DNA of 64,000 nt, from the NCBI RefSeq assembly GCF_015291625.1, contig NZ_CP030047.1, forward strand, positions 372,001 through 436,000, written 5' to 3'. This document shows positions 1 to 8,573 of the stretch, one piece after another; within the stretch, counting starts at the first letter, position 1, and each line of letters begins with the position of its first letter. The notes beneath the pieces are model-generated. The model ran no database searches, was not told the origin of the DNA, and was given only the letters and a program-made list of their open reading frames with translations. The stretch comes from Bradyrhizobium sp. CCBAU 53421 (GTDB taxonomy: Bacteria; Pseudomonadota; Alphaproteobacteria; Rhizobiales; Xanthobacteraceae). The translations under genes were made by a program, and so were the position numbers.

Positions 1-1094
1 GGCTCGCGGGTAACGTCGACATTGGCGAAGATCTTCGCCGATTCGGAGATGCCCGGCAGCCGCTCGTGCAGCACCTTCGGATCGAGGTGATCGAGGTGCA
101 GGAAGATGTGATCCTTCTTCTTGCCGACGCCGCGGCCTTCGCGGATCTCGATCGTCATCGCGCGCGAGACGACGTCGCGAGAGGCGAGGTCCTTGGCCGA
201 GGGCGCGTAGCGCTCCATGAAGCGCTCGCCTTCGGAGTTGACGAGATAGCCGCCTTCGCCGCGCGCGCCCTCGGTGACGAGACAGCCCGAGCCGTAGATG
301 CCGGTCGGGTGGAACTGGACGAACTCCATGTCCTGCAGCGGCAGGCCGGCGCGCAGCACCATGCCGCCGCCGTCGCCGGTGCAGGTGTGGGCCGAGGTGC
401 AGGACGCATAGGCGCGGCCGTAGCCGCCGGTCGCCAGGATCGTGGTCTGGGCGCGGAAGCGATGCAGCGTGCCGTCGTCGAGCTTGAGCGCGACCACGCC
501 GCGGCAGACGCCCTGGTCGTCCATGATCAGGTCGATGGCGAAGAACTCGATGAAGAATTCGGCCGCGTGGCGCAGCGACTGGCCATACATCGTATGCAGC
601 ATGGCGTGGCCGGTGCGGTCGGCGGCGGCGCAGGTGCGCTGTGCCTGGCCCTTGCCGAAATCCAGGGTCATGCCGCCGAACGGGCGCTGATAGATCTTGC
701 CGTCCTCGGTGCGCGAGAACGGAACGCCCCAGTGCTCGAGCTCGTAGACCGCGTCGGGCGCGTTGCGCACCATGTATTCGATCGCGTCCTGGTCGCCGAG
801 CCAGTCCGACCCCTTGACGGTGTCGTACATGTGCCAGCGCCAGTCGTCGGGGTGCATGTTGCCGAGCGAGGCCGAGATGCCGCCCTGCGCCGCAACGGTG
901 TGCGAGCGGGTCGGGAACACCTTGGTGATGCAGGCGGTGCGCAGTCCCGCTTCCGAGCAGCCGACCACGGCGCGCAGGCCCGCGCCGCCGGCGCCGACCA
1001 CGACGACGTCGTAGGTGTGGTCCTCGATCGGGTAGGCCTTGCCGTTCGTGGCCGGGCCGCCGTTGGTGGCCTTGCCGTTTCCTTCACCGGCCAT
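1..1094 (-). CDS. sdhA: Succinate dehydrogenase flavoprotein subunit, C-terminus off the window
   Basis: This is the catalytic FAD subunit of respiratory complex II, which oxidises succinate to fumarate. The start ATG is at 1094 and about 364 codons are present; the C-terminal part lies beyond position 1. The N-terminus has a short Gly/Asn-rich lead, then the dinucleotide-binding motif [13 protein letters not shown] (about residues 30-42). The motif [14 protein letters not shown] (about 62-75) contains the His (about 65) that carries covalent FAD in this family. The gene follows sdhC and sdhD on the same strand; only three bases separate it from the sdhD stop, so the three are one transcript. 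sdhB is expected further left. Identification is very secure; only the missing end is uncertain. Confidence 0.97.
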   Translation of the reverse strand, partial: MAGEGNGKATNGGPATNGKAYPIEDHTYDVVVVGAGGAGLRAVVGCSEAGLRTACITKVFPTRSHTVAAQGGISASLGNMHPDDWRWHMYDTVKGSDWLGDQDAIEYMVRNAPDAVYELEHWGVPFSRTEDGKIYQRPFGGMTLDFGKGQAQRTCAAADRTGHAMLHTMYGQSLRHAAEFFIEFFAIDLIMDDQGVCRGVVALKLDDGTLHRFRAQTTILATGGYGRAYASCTSAHTCTGDGGGMVLRAGLPLQDMEFVQFHPTGIYGSGCLVTEGARGEGGYLVNSEGERFMERYAPSAKDLASRDVVSRAMTIEIREGRGVGKKKDHIFLHLDHLDPKVLHERLPGISESAKIFANVDVTRE

Positions 1095-1097
1095 GGG

Positions 1098-1490
1098 TCA
1101 AACTCCCGACGACAATTTGAGGATTGCGTAGATCGAGGCCAATGCGACCGCGACGCAGAAGAAGTTGTTCGCCATCACGCTGGCGATCTTCAGCTTCTCG
1201 TTATGGATGTAGTCCTCGATCACGACCTGCATGCCGATCTTCATGTGCCAGGTGCTAGCGGCGATGAAGAGCAGCAGGATGATGGCGATCGGGATCGAGC
1301 CGAGGATCTGTGCCGCGCCGGCATGGTTGCGGCCGATCAACATGATCACCACGACGATGACGGGAACGATCAGCAGCGTCATCGCGACTGCGGTGAGGCG
1401 CTGGCGCCAGAAATCGCCGGTGCCGGTATGGGCGGAGCCGAGGCCGCGGACGCGCTCCAGCGGCGTGCGCATCGAAGAGGGGCCGCTCAT
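1098..1490 (-). CDS. sdhD: Succinate dehydrogenase hydrophobic membrane anchor subunit
   Basis: The product is 130 residues with three hydrophobic helices (roughly residues 33-53, 62-83 and 103-126). It is the small membrane anchor that, with SdhC, binds haem b and quinone and holds the SdhA/SdhB head on the membrane. The segment STWHMKIGMQVVIEDY (about 79-94) matches the conserved second-helix region of SdhD, including the His and the downstream Asp-Tyr near the quinone site. The start overlaps the sdhC stop by four bases (ATGA), which suggests translational coupling. Gene order sdhC-sdhD-sdhA is standard in alphaproteobacteria. Confidence 0.95.
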   Translation of the reverse strand: MSGPSSMRTPLERVRGLGSAHTGTGDFWRQRLTAVAMTLLIVPVIVVVIMLIGRNHAGAAQILGSIPIAIILLLFIAASTWHMKIGMQVVIEDYIHNEKLKIASVMANNFFCVAVALASIYAILKLSSGV

Positions 1491-1885
1491 CGCCCACCTC
1501 CAATCGCGTAGGCAATGATCCAGACCAGCACGGTCAGCGCGATGCCGGCGACCAGCGCGCCCCAGGTCAGGGCTTCGCGCTCATTGGCCTTGAAGCCGTA
1601 GCCGAGGTCCCAGACGAAATGCCGGATGCCGCTGCACAGATGGTGCATCAGCGCCCATGTGTAGCCGAACACGATCAGCTTGCCGATCGCGCTGCCGGTG
1701 AAGGCCTGGACGTTGGCGTAGGCGGTCGGGCCTGTGGCGGCGGCGATCAGCCACCAGGCCAGCAGCAGCGTGCCGAAATAGAGTGCCAAACCTGTGGCAC
1801 GGTGGACGATGGACAGCGCCATCGTCAGCGTCCACCGGTAGGTCTGAATATGGGGTGAAAGCGGTCGTTCGATCCTGGCGGTCAT
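1487..1885 (-). CDS. sdhC: Succinate dehydrogenase cytochrome b556 subunit
   Basis: This is the first gene of the sdh operon, encoding a 132-residue, three-helix cytochrome b subunit. The N-terminal RPLSPHIQTYRWTLTMALSI (about 7-26), followed by VHRATG, is the SdhC signature and includes the Ser/Arg quinone-site region. HHLCSGIRHFVWD (81-93) is the haem-ligand motif. The ATG at 1885 is the only sensible start. The upstream gap to 2113 holds an Irr-box-like palindrome about 50-65 bases before the start, described separately. Together with sdhD it forms the membrane domain that passes electrons from the iron-sulfur subunit to ubiquinone. Confidence 0.96.
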   Translation of the reverse strand: MTARIERPLSPHIQTYRWTLTMALSIVHRATGLALYFGTLLLAWWLIAAATGPTAYANVQAFTGSAIGKLIVFGYTWALMHHLCSGIRHFVWDLGYGFKANEREALTWGALVAGIALTVLVWIIAYAIGGGR

Positions 1886-1934
1886 CGGCGGGCTTTATGA
1901 TGTGAGGGGCCGCGCCCGGCCCATCGGGGAACGC

Positions 1935-1951
1935 GGTAGAGGAGTTCTATT
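1935..1951. promoter_or_regulatory. Irr-type iron control element-like palindrome upstream of sdhC
   Basis: The 17-mer GGTAGAGGAGTTCTATT contains the core TAGA-N5-TCTA of the rhizobial iron control element (TTTAGAA-N3-TTCTAAA), with mismatches in the outer positions and one inner position. It sits about 50 bases before the sdhC start, where an operator could affect promoter access. It is weaker than the acnA site. The assignment to Irr is inference from motif similarity and from the iron content of complex II. Confidence 0.4.
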
Positions 1952-2113
1952 TACGGAGTCGCACCCCGCCGCGCAACGGCCAAATAGCCTTCGGTCGAAC
2001 CGAAGTTCATTGTTAGAGTTGCCGAATTCTGGTTGATCCGCAGTGTGGTATACCAGATGCAAGGTTGCGCGAACTAAAAACTGAATCTAAATCCGCAAGA
2101 TCGATCGGCGCGT

Positions 2114-3034
2114 TCACGGACGCACGGGCGTCGTCCGGAAGGCGTCGATTCTGCCCCATTGTTCCACCAGATAATCGACGAATGCCCTGATCTTAGGCGA
2201 TGCCAGGCGTGACGGCTGTAGCATCAGATGCAGCGGCGTTGGGCCCGGCTCATGCTCGATCAGCAGGCGTTGCAGGCGGCCGTTCGCAAGATCGGACTGC
2301 ACCTGCCACGACGGCACGCGGACGATGCCCGCGCCATCCCGCGCCGCAGCAACGAGCGTGTCGAGGCTATTCATCCAGAGCCGACCGGATATGCGGAATT
2401 TGCGACCCGTCTTCGAACCGTCGGCAAAGCGCCACTCCGCACTCCCAGGCGAATCGGAAAACACCAGGCAGTCATGCCCGGCAAGATCGTCCGGCGCTCG
2501 CGGTTCACCGCGCCGCGCCAGATAGTCCGGTGACGCGCACACGATCATCTGCAGGTCGGTGAGCTTGCGCGTGACGAGCTGTGAATCGCGCAGGCGGCCG
2601 ATGCGGACAGCGAGATGGATGTCCTCCTCGACCAGATCGACGGCGCGATCGATCAACAGCAGGTCCACCGAGAGTGCCGGATAGCGACGTAGAAATTCCA
2701 CCAGCAACGGCGCGATCACGAGCCGCCCGATCAGGCTCGGCGAGCTGACGCGGATCCGGCCCGACGGTTGATGCGGGTCGCGCGCCAGCGCCGCCTCGAT
2801 TTCCCTGACTTCGCCGAGAATCGATTTCGCGCGTTCGTAGAGAATTCGACCGTCGTCGGTCAGCGCGAGCTGCCGGGTGGTGCGCAGCAGCAGGCGGGTG
2901 CCGAAATGCTCTTCGAGCGCGCCGATCTGGCGGCTGACCGAGGTCAGCGAGGTCGGCAGCGAGCGCGCCGCCGCCGACAGGCTGCCGGTCTCGACCGCGC
3001 GGACAAAGGCCGCCATCGCCGCAAGCTGGTCCAA
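2114..3034 (-). CDS. LysR-family transcriptional regulator
   Basis: The product is 306 residues with the LysR layout. An N-terminal winged helix-turn-helix spans about residues 1-60 (FVRAVETGSLSAAARSL, then SVSRQIGALEEHFGTRLL). A periplasmic-binding-like effector domain runs from about 88 to the end. The effector domain resembles the CrgA/DmlR-like subgroup (IRVSSPSLIGRLVIAPLLVE; LAVRIGRLRDSQLVTRKL). The gene is divergent from the TauE/SafE permease at 3183 with a 148-base shared gap, the usual LysR arrangement in which the regulator controls itself and its divergent neighbour. The effector is unknown; a sulfur or sulfonate compound is only suggested by the neighbour. Confidence 0.9.
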   Translation of the reverse strand: MDQLAAMAAFVRAVETGSLSAAARSLPTSLTSVSRQIGALEEHFGTRLLLRTTRQLALTDDGRILYERAKSILGEVREIEAALARDPHQPSGRIRVSSPSLIGRLVIAPLLVEFLRRYPALSVDLLLIDRAVDLVEEDIHLAVRIGRLRDSQLVTRKLTDLQMIVCASPDYLARRGEPRAPDDLAGHDCLVFSDSPGSAEWRFADGSKTGRKFRISGRLWMNSLDTLVAAARDGAGIVRVPSWQVQSDLANGRLQRLLIEHEPGPTPLHLMLQPSRLASPKIRAFVDYLVEQWGRIDAFRTTPVRP

Positions 3035-3182
3035 GCTCTATCCTTCCGTATTTCGCGAGAGAGCCTGCTCACGAGCATAGATACTCCCGAATCCAAAAAG
3101 CGGCTATTGCTCTGCGCGAAAACTCTCAAGACGGACGCCAAGGCATTCGCCGCAGGCGGCTGCCAAGCGTTGCGTTAAGGAC

Positions 3183-4043
3183 ATGATGGCCGGTCTCGAT
3201 CCCAGGGAATTGCTCGAGCTTGCACTGCTGCTGATCGCGGTCGGGGCGCTGTCCGGCTTTCTCGCCGGGCTGTTCGGCATCGGCGGTGGCGCGATCCTGG
3301 TGCCGGTGTTCTACGAATGCTTTCGTCTCGCCGGCGTGCCGCTCGAGGTGCGGATGCCGCTCTGCATCGGCACCTCGCTCGCGATCATCATCCCGACCTC
3401 GCTGAGCTCGTTTCGCGCCCATTATCGCCGCGGCGCGGTCGACATGACGATCCTGAAGCGCTGGTGGTTGCCGATCGTGATCGGCGTCGTCGCCGGTAGT
3501 GTCACCGCGCGCTTCGCGCCGGAGCGGCTGTTCAAGATCGTGTTCGTGATGGTGGCCTGGTCGGCGGCGGCGCGGCTGCTATTGGCGCGCGAGACCTGGA
3601 AGTTCGGCGACGACGTGCCGAAGGGTTTCCTGATGCGCGTCTACGGCTTCTTCGTTGGCCTGCTGTCGACGCTGATGGGCATCGGCGGCGGCCTGTTCGC
3701 CAACTTGCTGATGACCTTCTATGGCCGGCCGATCCATCAGGCGGTCGCGACGTCTTCCGCGCTTGCGGTGCTGATCTCGATCCCCGGCGCGCTCGGTTAC
3801 GTCTATGCCGGTTGGCCCGCCGCCGCGCGCTTTCCCGACGTCACGGCGCTACAACTGCCGTTCGCGCTCGGCTATGTCTCGCTGATCGGTGCGCTGCTGG
3901 TGATGCCGACCACGCTCGTCACTGCACCGCTCGGCGTCAAGGTCGCGCACGCGCTGTCGAAGCGCGCGCTGGAGGTGGCGTTCGGGGCCTATCTCTTCAT
4001 CGTCGGCGGGCGGTTCGTGATCAGCCTCGTCGGCGGACATTAG
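3183..4043 (+). CDS. TauE/SafE family sulfite/anion exporter permease
   Basis: This is a 286-residue polytopic membrane protein. It has the two family repeats, each with a glycine-rich motif: GLFGIGGGAILVP (about 29-41) and LMGIGGGLFANLL (about 164-176). Around eight or nine hydrophobic segments can be counted. The family exports or takes up small anions such as sulfite, sulfonates or sulfoacetate, but substrate cannot be read from sequence. The start is ATG at 3183 or the adjacent ATG at 3186; AAGGA lies just upstream and favours the second. The divergent LysR gene is the likely regulator. Confidence 0.9.
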   Translation: MMAGLDPRELLELALLLIAVGALSGFLAGLFGIGGGAILVPVFYECFRLAGVPLEVRMPLCIGTSLAIIIPTSLSSFRAHYRRGAVDMTILKRWWLPIVIGVVAGSVTARFAPERLFKIVFVMVAWSAAARLLLARETWKFGDDVPKGFLMRVYGFFVGLLSTLMGIGGGLFANLLMTFYGRPIHQAVATSSALAVLISIPGALGYVYAGWPAAARFPDVTALQLPFALGYVSLIGALLVMPTTLVTAPLGVKVAHALSKRALEVAFGAYLFIVGGRFVISLVGGH

Positions 4044-4052
4044 CCGCAGCGC

Positions 4053-4137
4053 GTAGCCCGGATGAAGCGCAGCGCAATCCGGGGTCCTGGCCGGCAATCG
4101 ACCGCTCCCGGATTTCGCTTCGCTCCATCCGGGCTAC
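4053..4137. repeat. Palindromic intergenic element, family A (copy 1)
   Basis: The element begins GTAGCCCGGATGAAGCGCAG and ends in the inverted arm CGCTCCATCCGGGCTAC, with a variable centre. The same element recurs at 7074-7159, 28875-28983 and 52557-52643. It lies between the convergent TauE and DUF3658-like genes, where it may act as a transcript-end hairpin. This is a rhizobial REP-like element by structure; no transposase is present. Confidence 0.85.
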
Positions 4138-4148
4138 GAAACTACGCG

Positions 4149-4652
4149 CTAGTCTTGCAATCGCACCTGGCTTTGGGAGGGAGAGCGGAGATGACCTTCA
4201 GCTTCGATTCGACCCGTATCCCATAGATATCGCAGACGTGCCGCCATCATGTGATAGCTGAACGGCAATCCCAGCTCTTCGGAACGTACGATGCCTTTTC
4301 CCAGAACCAGCGCGACCTTTTGCCAGTACGGCTCCAGCAGCGACATGAGGAAATCGTCGAGCGCTGCTGTGGTCGCGCCACGCGGTAGTTTTATGTCGCG
4401 CCATGCCACGTCGGTGATGGGGGCCGGGACAGGCATTTCTTCAAGAAGCGCGGACGGCAGCAAGTCAGGAAATTTTTCGTAAAGTGGCAGCATCACTTGC
4501 CATTGCAACTCAACCAGAAGCTCGAAGAGCGGGCCGTCGAATTCTAGCTGCTCTTCTTCTCCGAGTTCTGCAATAGCCGTTCGAGCCTTCATCATCGCCT
4601 CGTTGGCGATGACGAGCTGGTCACTTAGCCGAACAGCCTCTTTGCGGTTCAT
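4149..4652 (-). CDS. DUF3658-like hypothetical protein
   Basis: The product is 167 residues, soluble and of unknown function. The C-terminal half (about 85-160), with WRDIKLP, YWQKVALVLGKGI, RLRYLWDTGRIEAEG, resembles the DUF3658 domain, normally found behind a DUF1835 domain. Here no DUF1835 part is present; the N-terminal half is an unassigned helical region rich in Glu and Leu. The start ATG at 4652 lies close to the convergent repeat and the gene ends 27 bases from matB. Nothing in the neighbourhood explains its job. The domain call is from memory of the family's pattern and is tentative. Confidence 0.6.
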   Translation of the reverse strand: MNRKEAVRLSDQLVIANEAMMKARTAIAELGEEEQLEFDGPLFELLVELQWQVMLPLYEKFPDLLPSALLEEMPVPAPITDVAWRDIKLPRGATTAALDDFLMSLLEPYWQKVALVLGKGIVRSEELGLPFSYHMMAARLRYLWDTGRIEAEGHLRSPSQSQVRLQD

Positions 4653-4678
4653 CGGTTATCGCGACATCGTCGCGCCCC

Positions 4679-6208
4679 TCACCCCTTCGCGTAGATATCC
4701 TTATACGTTTCGCGCAAAATGTTCTTCTGCACCTTGCCCATCGCATTGCGCGGCAATTCGTCCACCACGAAGACCCGCTTCGGCATCTTGAATTTGGCGA
4801 GCCGCCCGTCGAGCGCCTTCAGCACCGACGCCTCGCTGACATCGGCGCCTTTGCTGCAGACGAGGACGGCGGTGACGCCTTCGCCGAAATCGGCATGCGG
4901 CACGCCGATCACGGCGGACTCGATCACGCCGGGCATGGCGTCGATCTCGCTCTCGATCTCCTTCGGATAGACGTTGAAGCCGCCGGAGATCACCAGATCT
5001 TTGCCGCGGCCGAGGATGTGGACATAGCCCTTGCCGTCGATCTTGCCGAGGTCGCCGGTGATGAAGAAGCCGTCGCCGCGGAATTCGGCCTTGGTCTTCT
5101 CCGGCATCCGCCAATAGCCCTGGAACACGTTGGGGCCCTTGACCTCGATCATGCCGATGGTTTCGCGCGCGAGCTCCTTGCCGGTGTCGGGTTCGGTGAC
5201 CCGCACCGTGACGCCGGGCAGCGCGAAGCCGACCGCGCCGGGCACGCGGTCGCCGTCATAGGGGTTGCTCGTGTTCATGTTGGTCTCGGTCATGCCGTAG
5301 CGCTCGAGCACGGCGTGTCCGGTCCGCGCCGACCATTCGCGATGGGTGTCGGCGAGCAGCGGCGCCGAGCCCGAGATGAACAGCCGCATGTGTTTGGTCG
5401 CGTCCTTGTTCAGGCCGGGGTTCTGCAACAGGCGGGTATAGAAGGTCGGCACGCCCATCATCACGGTGGCGCGCGCCATCAGCTTCAGGATCGCGTCCGG
5501 ATCGAACTTCGGCAGGAAGATCATCGAGGCGCGCGAGAACAGCGTCACGTTGCTCGCCACGAACAGGCCGTGGGTGTGATAGATCGGCAGCGCGTGGATC
5601 AGCACGTCCTTGTCGGTGAAGCGCCAGTAGTCGACCAGCGAGTACGAGTTCGACGCCAGATTGTCGTGCGACAGCATCGCGCCCTTGGAGCGGCCGGTGG
5701 TGCCCGACGTGTAGAGGATCGCGGCGAGATCGTCATTGCCGCGCGGCACGGTCGTGAACTCCTTCGGCGCCTTGTCGGCGGCCTCGGTCAGCGAGCCCTT
5801 GCCGGTGGCGTCAAGCGTCTCGACCTTGGCGCCCACCTTGGCGGCGATCGCCTTGATGCCATCCAGCTTGGAGGGGTCGCAGGCCACCAGCGCCGGCTCG
5901 GCGTCGGTGATGAAGTATTCGAGCTCGTTCAGCGTATAGGCCGTGTTGAGCGGCAAATAGACGCCGCCGGCGCGCACGGTGGCGAGATAGAGCACGAGGG
6001 CCGAGACCGATTTCTCGGTCTGCGCCGCGACCCGGTCACCCGGCTTGACGCCGCGTTCCACCAGCACGTTCGCCATCTGGCCCGCGCGCGCGATCAAATC
6101 GCCATAGGAAATGCGGCTGCCGTCGAGCTGCTCGATCGCAAGCCGGTCGGGGTCGTCGAGGCCGTCGAACAGGCGGGAAAACAGGTTGGCGTTGGTGGTC
6201 GTGTTCAT
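4679..6208 (-). CDS. matB: Malonyl-CoA synthetase
   Basis: MatB is an AMP-forming acyl-CoA synthetase that activates malonate (and often methylmalonate) to the CoA thioester. The product is 509 residues. The phosphate-binding loop LYTSGTTGRSKG is at about 166-177, followed by the adenine/acyl motif YGMTETNMNTSNPYDG, the hinge GRGKDLVISGGFNVYPKEIE and the C-terminal PRNAMGKVQKN. The Lys at about 492 is the catalytic residue, which is regulated by acetylation in Rhodopseudomonas MatB. The start at 6208 is preceded by AGGGGA; a longer reading frame upstream runs into the divergent SDR gene and is rejected. An 88-base gap is shared with that SDR. No matA (malonyl-CoA decarboxylase) or matC is visible in the window. 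Confidence 0.93.
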   Translation of the reverse strand: MNTTTNANLFSRLFDGLDDPDRLAIEQLDGSRISYGDLIARAGQMANVLVERGVKPGDRVAAQTEKSVSALVLYLATVRAGGVYLPLNTAYTLNELEYFITDAEPALVACDPSKLDGIKAIAAKVGAKVETLDATGKGSLTEAADKAPKEFTTVPRGNDDLAAILYTSGTTGRSKGAMLSHDNLASNSYSLVDYWRFTDKDVLIHALPIYHTHGLFVASNVTLFSRASMIFLPKFDPDAILKLMARATVMMGVPTFYTRLLQNPGLNKDATKHMRLFISGSAPLLADTHREWSARTGHAVLERYGMTETNMNTSNPYDGDRVPGAVGFALPGVTVRVTEPDTGKELARETIGMIEVKGPNVFQGYWRMPEKTKAEFRGDGFFITGDLGKIDGKGYVHILGRGKDLVISGGFNVYPKEIESEIDAMPGVIESAVIGVPHADFGEGVTAVLVCSKGADVSEASVLKALDGRLAKFKMPKRVFVVDELPRNAMGKVQKNILRETYKDIYAKG

Positions 6209-6296
6209 GCAACATCCCCTGAGGGGCGAAAAGCGCCGGTAAGAGTCCGGCTGGATTAGCAAAAACGCCCTTCGGAAAGCAACGGAGACAGTTTGC

Positions 6297-7058
6297 ATGA
6301 CAAATAATGGGAAACGCGTGGCCTGGGTCACCGGCGGCGGCACCGGTATAGGCGAATCCGGGGCGGAATTCCTGGCTGCGGACGGCTGGACGGTGGTGGT
6401 CTCCGGCCGCCGCAAGGAAGAGCTCGACCGCGTGGTGGCCAACATCACGAAAAAGGGCGGCAAGGCCGAGGCGATCCCGCTCGATGTCAGCAACAAGGCC
6501 GACGTCAACAAGGCCGCCGAGGCGGTCGTCAGCAAACACGGCCGCATCGACCTTTTGGTCAACAGCGCCGGCATCAACGTGCCGAAGCGCAGCTGGGCCG
6601 ACATGGAACTGGAAGGCTGGGACAAGCTGGTCGAGGTCAACCTCAACGGCGTGCTCTATTGCATGCGCGCGGTGCTGCCGACGATGCGCCAGCAGAAGGA
6701 CGGCTGCATCATCAACGTCGCGTCCTGGGCCGGCCGTCATGTCTCGAAGATGCCGGGCCCGGCCTACACCACGACCAAGCACGCGGTGCTGGCGCTGACG
6801 CATTCCTTCAACATGGACGAATGCGTCAACGGCTTGCGCGCCTGCTGCCTGTCGCCGGGCGAGGTCGCAACGCCGATCCTGAAGCAGCGGCCAGTGGTGC
6901 CGAGCGAGGCCGAGCAGGCCAGGATGCTGCAGCCGGAAGATTGCGGCCGCACCATCGCCTTCGTCGCCAGCATGCCGGCGCGGGTCTGCATGAACGAGAT
7001 CCTGATCAGCCCGACGCATAATCGCGGCTTCATCCAGACGCCGGCGAACCGGGATTGA
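6297..7058 (+). CDS. Short-chain dehydrogenase/reductase (SDR)
   Basis: This is a 253-residue classical SDR. It has the cofactor motif TGGGTGIG (about 12-19), a variant NSAG structural motif, the catalytic Ser in NVASWAG, and the Tyr-Lys pair in AYTTTKHA. An Arg pair just after the first beta strand (VSGRRKEEL) suggests NADP(H) preference. It is divergent from matB and convergent with the MFS gene downstream, from which a family A repeat separates it. Proximity to matB hints at 3-hydroxyacid or malonic semialdehyde type chemistry, but substrate cannot be read from sequence. Confidence 0.88.
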   Translation: MTNNGKRVAWVTGGGTGIGESGAEFLAADGWTVVVSGRRKEELDRVVANITKKGGKAEAIPLDVSNKADVNKAAEAVVSKHGRIDLLVNSAGINVPKRSWADMELEGWDKLVEVNLNGVLYCMRAVLPTMRQQKDGCIINVASWAGRHVSKMPGPAYTTTKHAVLALTHSFNMDECVNGLRACCLSPGEVATPILKQRPVVPSEAEQARMLQPEDCGRTIAFVASMPARVCMNEILISPTHNRGFIQTPANRD

Positions 7059-7073
7059 ACCGAAAAGCGCTTT

Positions 7074-7159
7074 GTAGCCCGGATGGAGCGAAGCGCAATC
7101 CGGGGCGGTCTTTCCGCGGAGGGGCCGTCCCGGATTTCGCTTCGCTTCATCCGGGCTAC
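7074..7159. repeat. Palindromic intergenic element, family A (copy 2)
   Basis: This copy runs from GTAGCCCGGATGGAGCGAAG to the inverted arm CGCTTCATCCGGGCTAC, sitting between the convergent SDR and MFS genes. It has the same arms as the copies at 4053, 28875 and 52557, and the centre differs. Confidence 0.85.
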
Positions 7160-7172
7160 AATATAGCGCGCC

Positions 7173-8573
7173 TCACTCGCTGATCTCGTTGAGCTCCTTG
7201 CCGGTATGCTCCGGCACGCAAAAGAACACGCCGATCGCCATCGCGATCATCAACACGGGGATGCAGAGGAACGCCAGCGCGAACGAGCCGGTGTGCTGCT
7301 GCAGCGCGATCGAGACGAACGGGAACAGCACGAAGCCGACGAAATAGGCGATCGCCCAGACCACGCCGTTGGCGGCGCCGCGGATCCGGGTCGGGAAGAT
7401 CTCCGCCGTCAGCGTCGTGCTCGGGCCCCAGAAGCCGAGGAAGCCGAGACACCAGAGCAGCCCGAACGTCCACAGCAGCACGCGGTCCTCCGAATAGACC
7501 CAGAGCGTCATGAAGATCGCGCCCTCGATCAGGGTCACGATGAAGGTGCGGCGGCGGCCGATCTTGTCGATCAGCCAGCCGACCAGGCACAGGCCGAGGA
7601 AGCCGCAGAGGCCGTAGAACACGTAGAACAGGCTGTATTCGGTGGTCGACCAGTGTTTCTCGGTCGAGAGGTAAAGCGGCATCCAGGCGCCGACCGTGCC
7701 GTAGATGCAGGTCGAGGCGCAGGCCACGAACAGCGCGACCAATGTCGACGGCAGCACGTCGGGCATGAACACCTGGCGGATGCCGACCGATTTGGCCTTG
7801 CCGAACCAGGCGCTGTCCTCGGCGCCCACCGTGCCGCCGCGCGCCAGCGTCTCCGTGATGCGCCGCTTGCGATCCTGCTCGCGCACCCAATAGGGCGATT
7901 CCGGACAGGTGGAGCGGATATAGATCGCGAGCAGCGCGATCACGCCGGGCACCATGACGGCGATGCGCCAGCCGAAATTGGCGGCGACGAGGCCGGTGAT
8001 CGCGCCGGCGAGCGTGGCGCCGAGGCACCAGGCCGAGCGCGTGATGCTGATGACGCGGCCGCGTAAGCGCGCCGGCCAGGTTTCCGCCACCAGCATCGAG
8101 CCGAGCGACCATTCGCCGTTCAGCGCGAAGAACAACAGCGAGCGCGCGATCACGAAGACCGTAAAGGTCGGCGACAGCGCCGCGACCGGCATCAGGAGCG
8201 AGAACAGCGCGATGTTGACCGCGAGCAGCGTGCGGCGGCCATAGCGGTCGGCGAGCCACGGCCAGAAATAGAGTCCGGCGATGCCGACGAACAGTGCGAT
8301 CTGCATGCCGGAACGATATTCCGGCAGGCTGAGCTGGAATTCCTTGATCACCATCGGCGAGATCAGCGCGAAGATCACGCCGTCCATGCCGTCGAAGCCC
8401 CAGCCGAGCGCGTTGGCGGTGGCGATGTGCCAATGGGTTTTCGTCAGCTCGGTGCTGCCGGCGACGGCGCGGTAATTGGCGTATTGCAGATGCTTCTGTT
8501 CGAGCGGGCCGACGTCGCCGTCGCCATCGTTCACTATGGGCGCGGCGTGTCCGTCCGCCGTGATGCTGCTCAT
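7173..8573 (-). CDS. MFS transporter, aromatic-acid/metabolite:H+ symporter type
   Basis: The product is 466 residues with twelve hydrophobic segments. It carries the MFS signature WLADRYGRRTLL in the loop between helices 2 and 3 and a second copy GWLIDKIGRRRTF in the C-terminal half. The central loop after helix 6 (CPESPYWVREQDRKRR) is typical of the sugar/metabolite:H+ symporter group. The start is ATG at 8573, immediately preceded by GGGGAGGC; a longer reading frame to 8744 lacks a ribosome site. Substrate is unknown. Its position next to matB and the SDR would fit an organic acid, but this is inference. Confidence 0.87.
   Translation of the reverse strand: MSSITADGHAAPIVNDGDGDVGPLEQKHLQYANYRAVAGSTELTKTHWHIATANALGWGFDGMDGVIFALISPMVIKEFQLSLPEYRSGMQIALFVGIAGLYFWPWLADRYGRRTLLAVNIALFSLLMPVAALSPTFTVFVIARSLLFFALNGEWSLGSMLVAETWPARLRGRVISITRSAWCLGATLAGAITGLVAANFGWRIAVMVPGVIALLAIYIRSTCPESPYWVREQDRKRRITETLARGGTVGAEDSAWFGKAKSVGIRQVFMPDVLPSTLVALFVACASTCIYGTVGAWMPLYLSTEKHWSTTEYSLFYVFYGLCGFLGLCLVGWLIDKIGRRRTFIVTLIEGAIFMTLWVYSEDRVLLWTFGLLWCLGFLGFWGPSTTLTAEIFPTRIRGAANGVVWAIAYFVGFVLFPFVSIALQQHTGSFALAFLCIPVLMIAMAIGVFFCVPEHTGKELNEISE

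Noticed and set aside
66..1511. A 481-codon plus-strand frame over sdhA and sdhD
   Set aside because: It is antisense to two unmistakable complex II genes.
3149..3160. GCCGC/GCGGC dyad before the TauE/SafE gene as a LysR operator
   Set aside because: The loop is only two bases and the sequence is plain GC-rich; no clear T-N11-A LysR site could be chosen over others in the gap.
6209..6646. N-terminal extension of MatB by 146 codons
   Set aside because: It would overlap the divergent SDR gene. The family start at 6208 has a good ribosome site.
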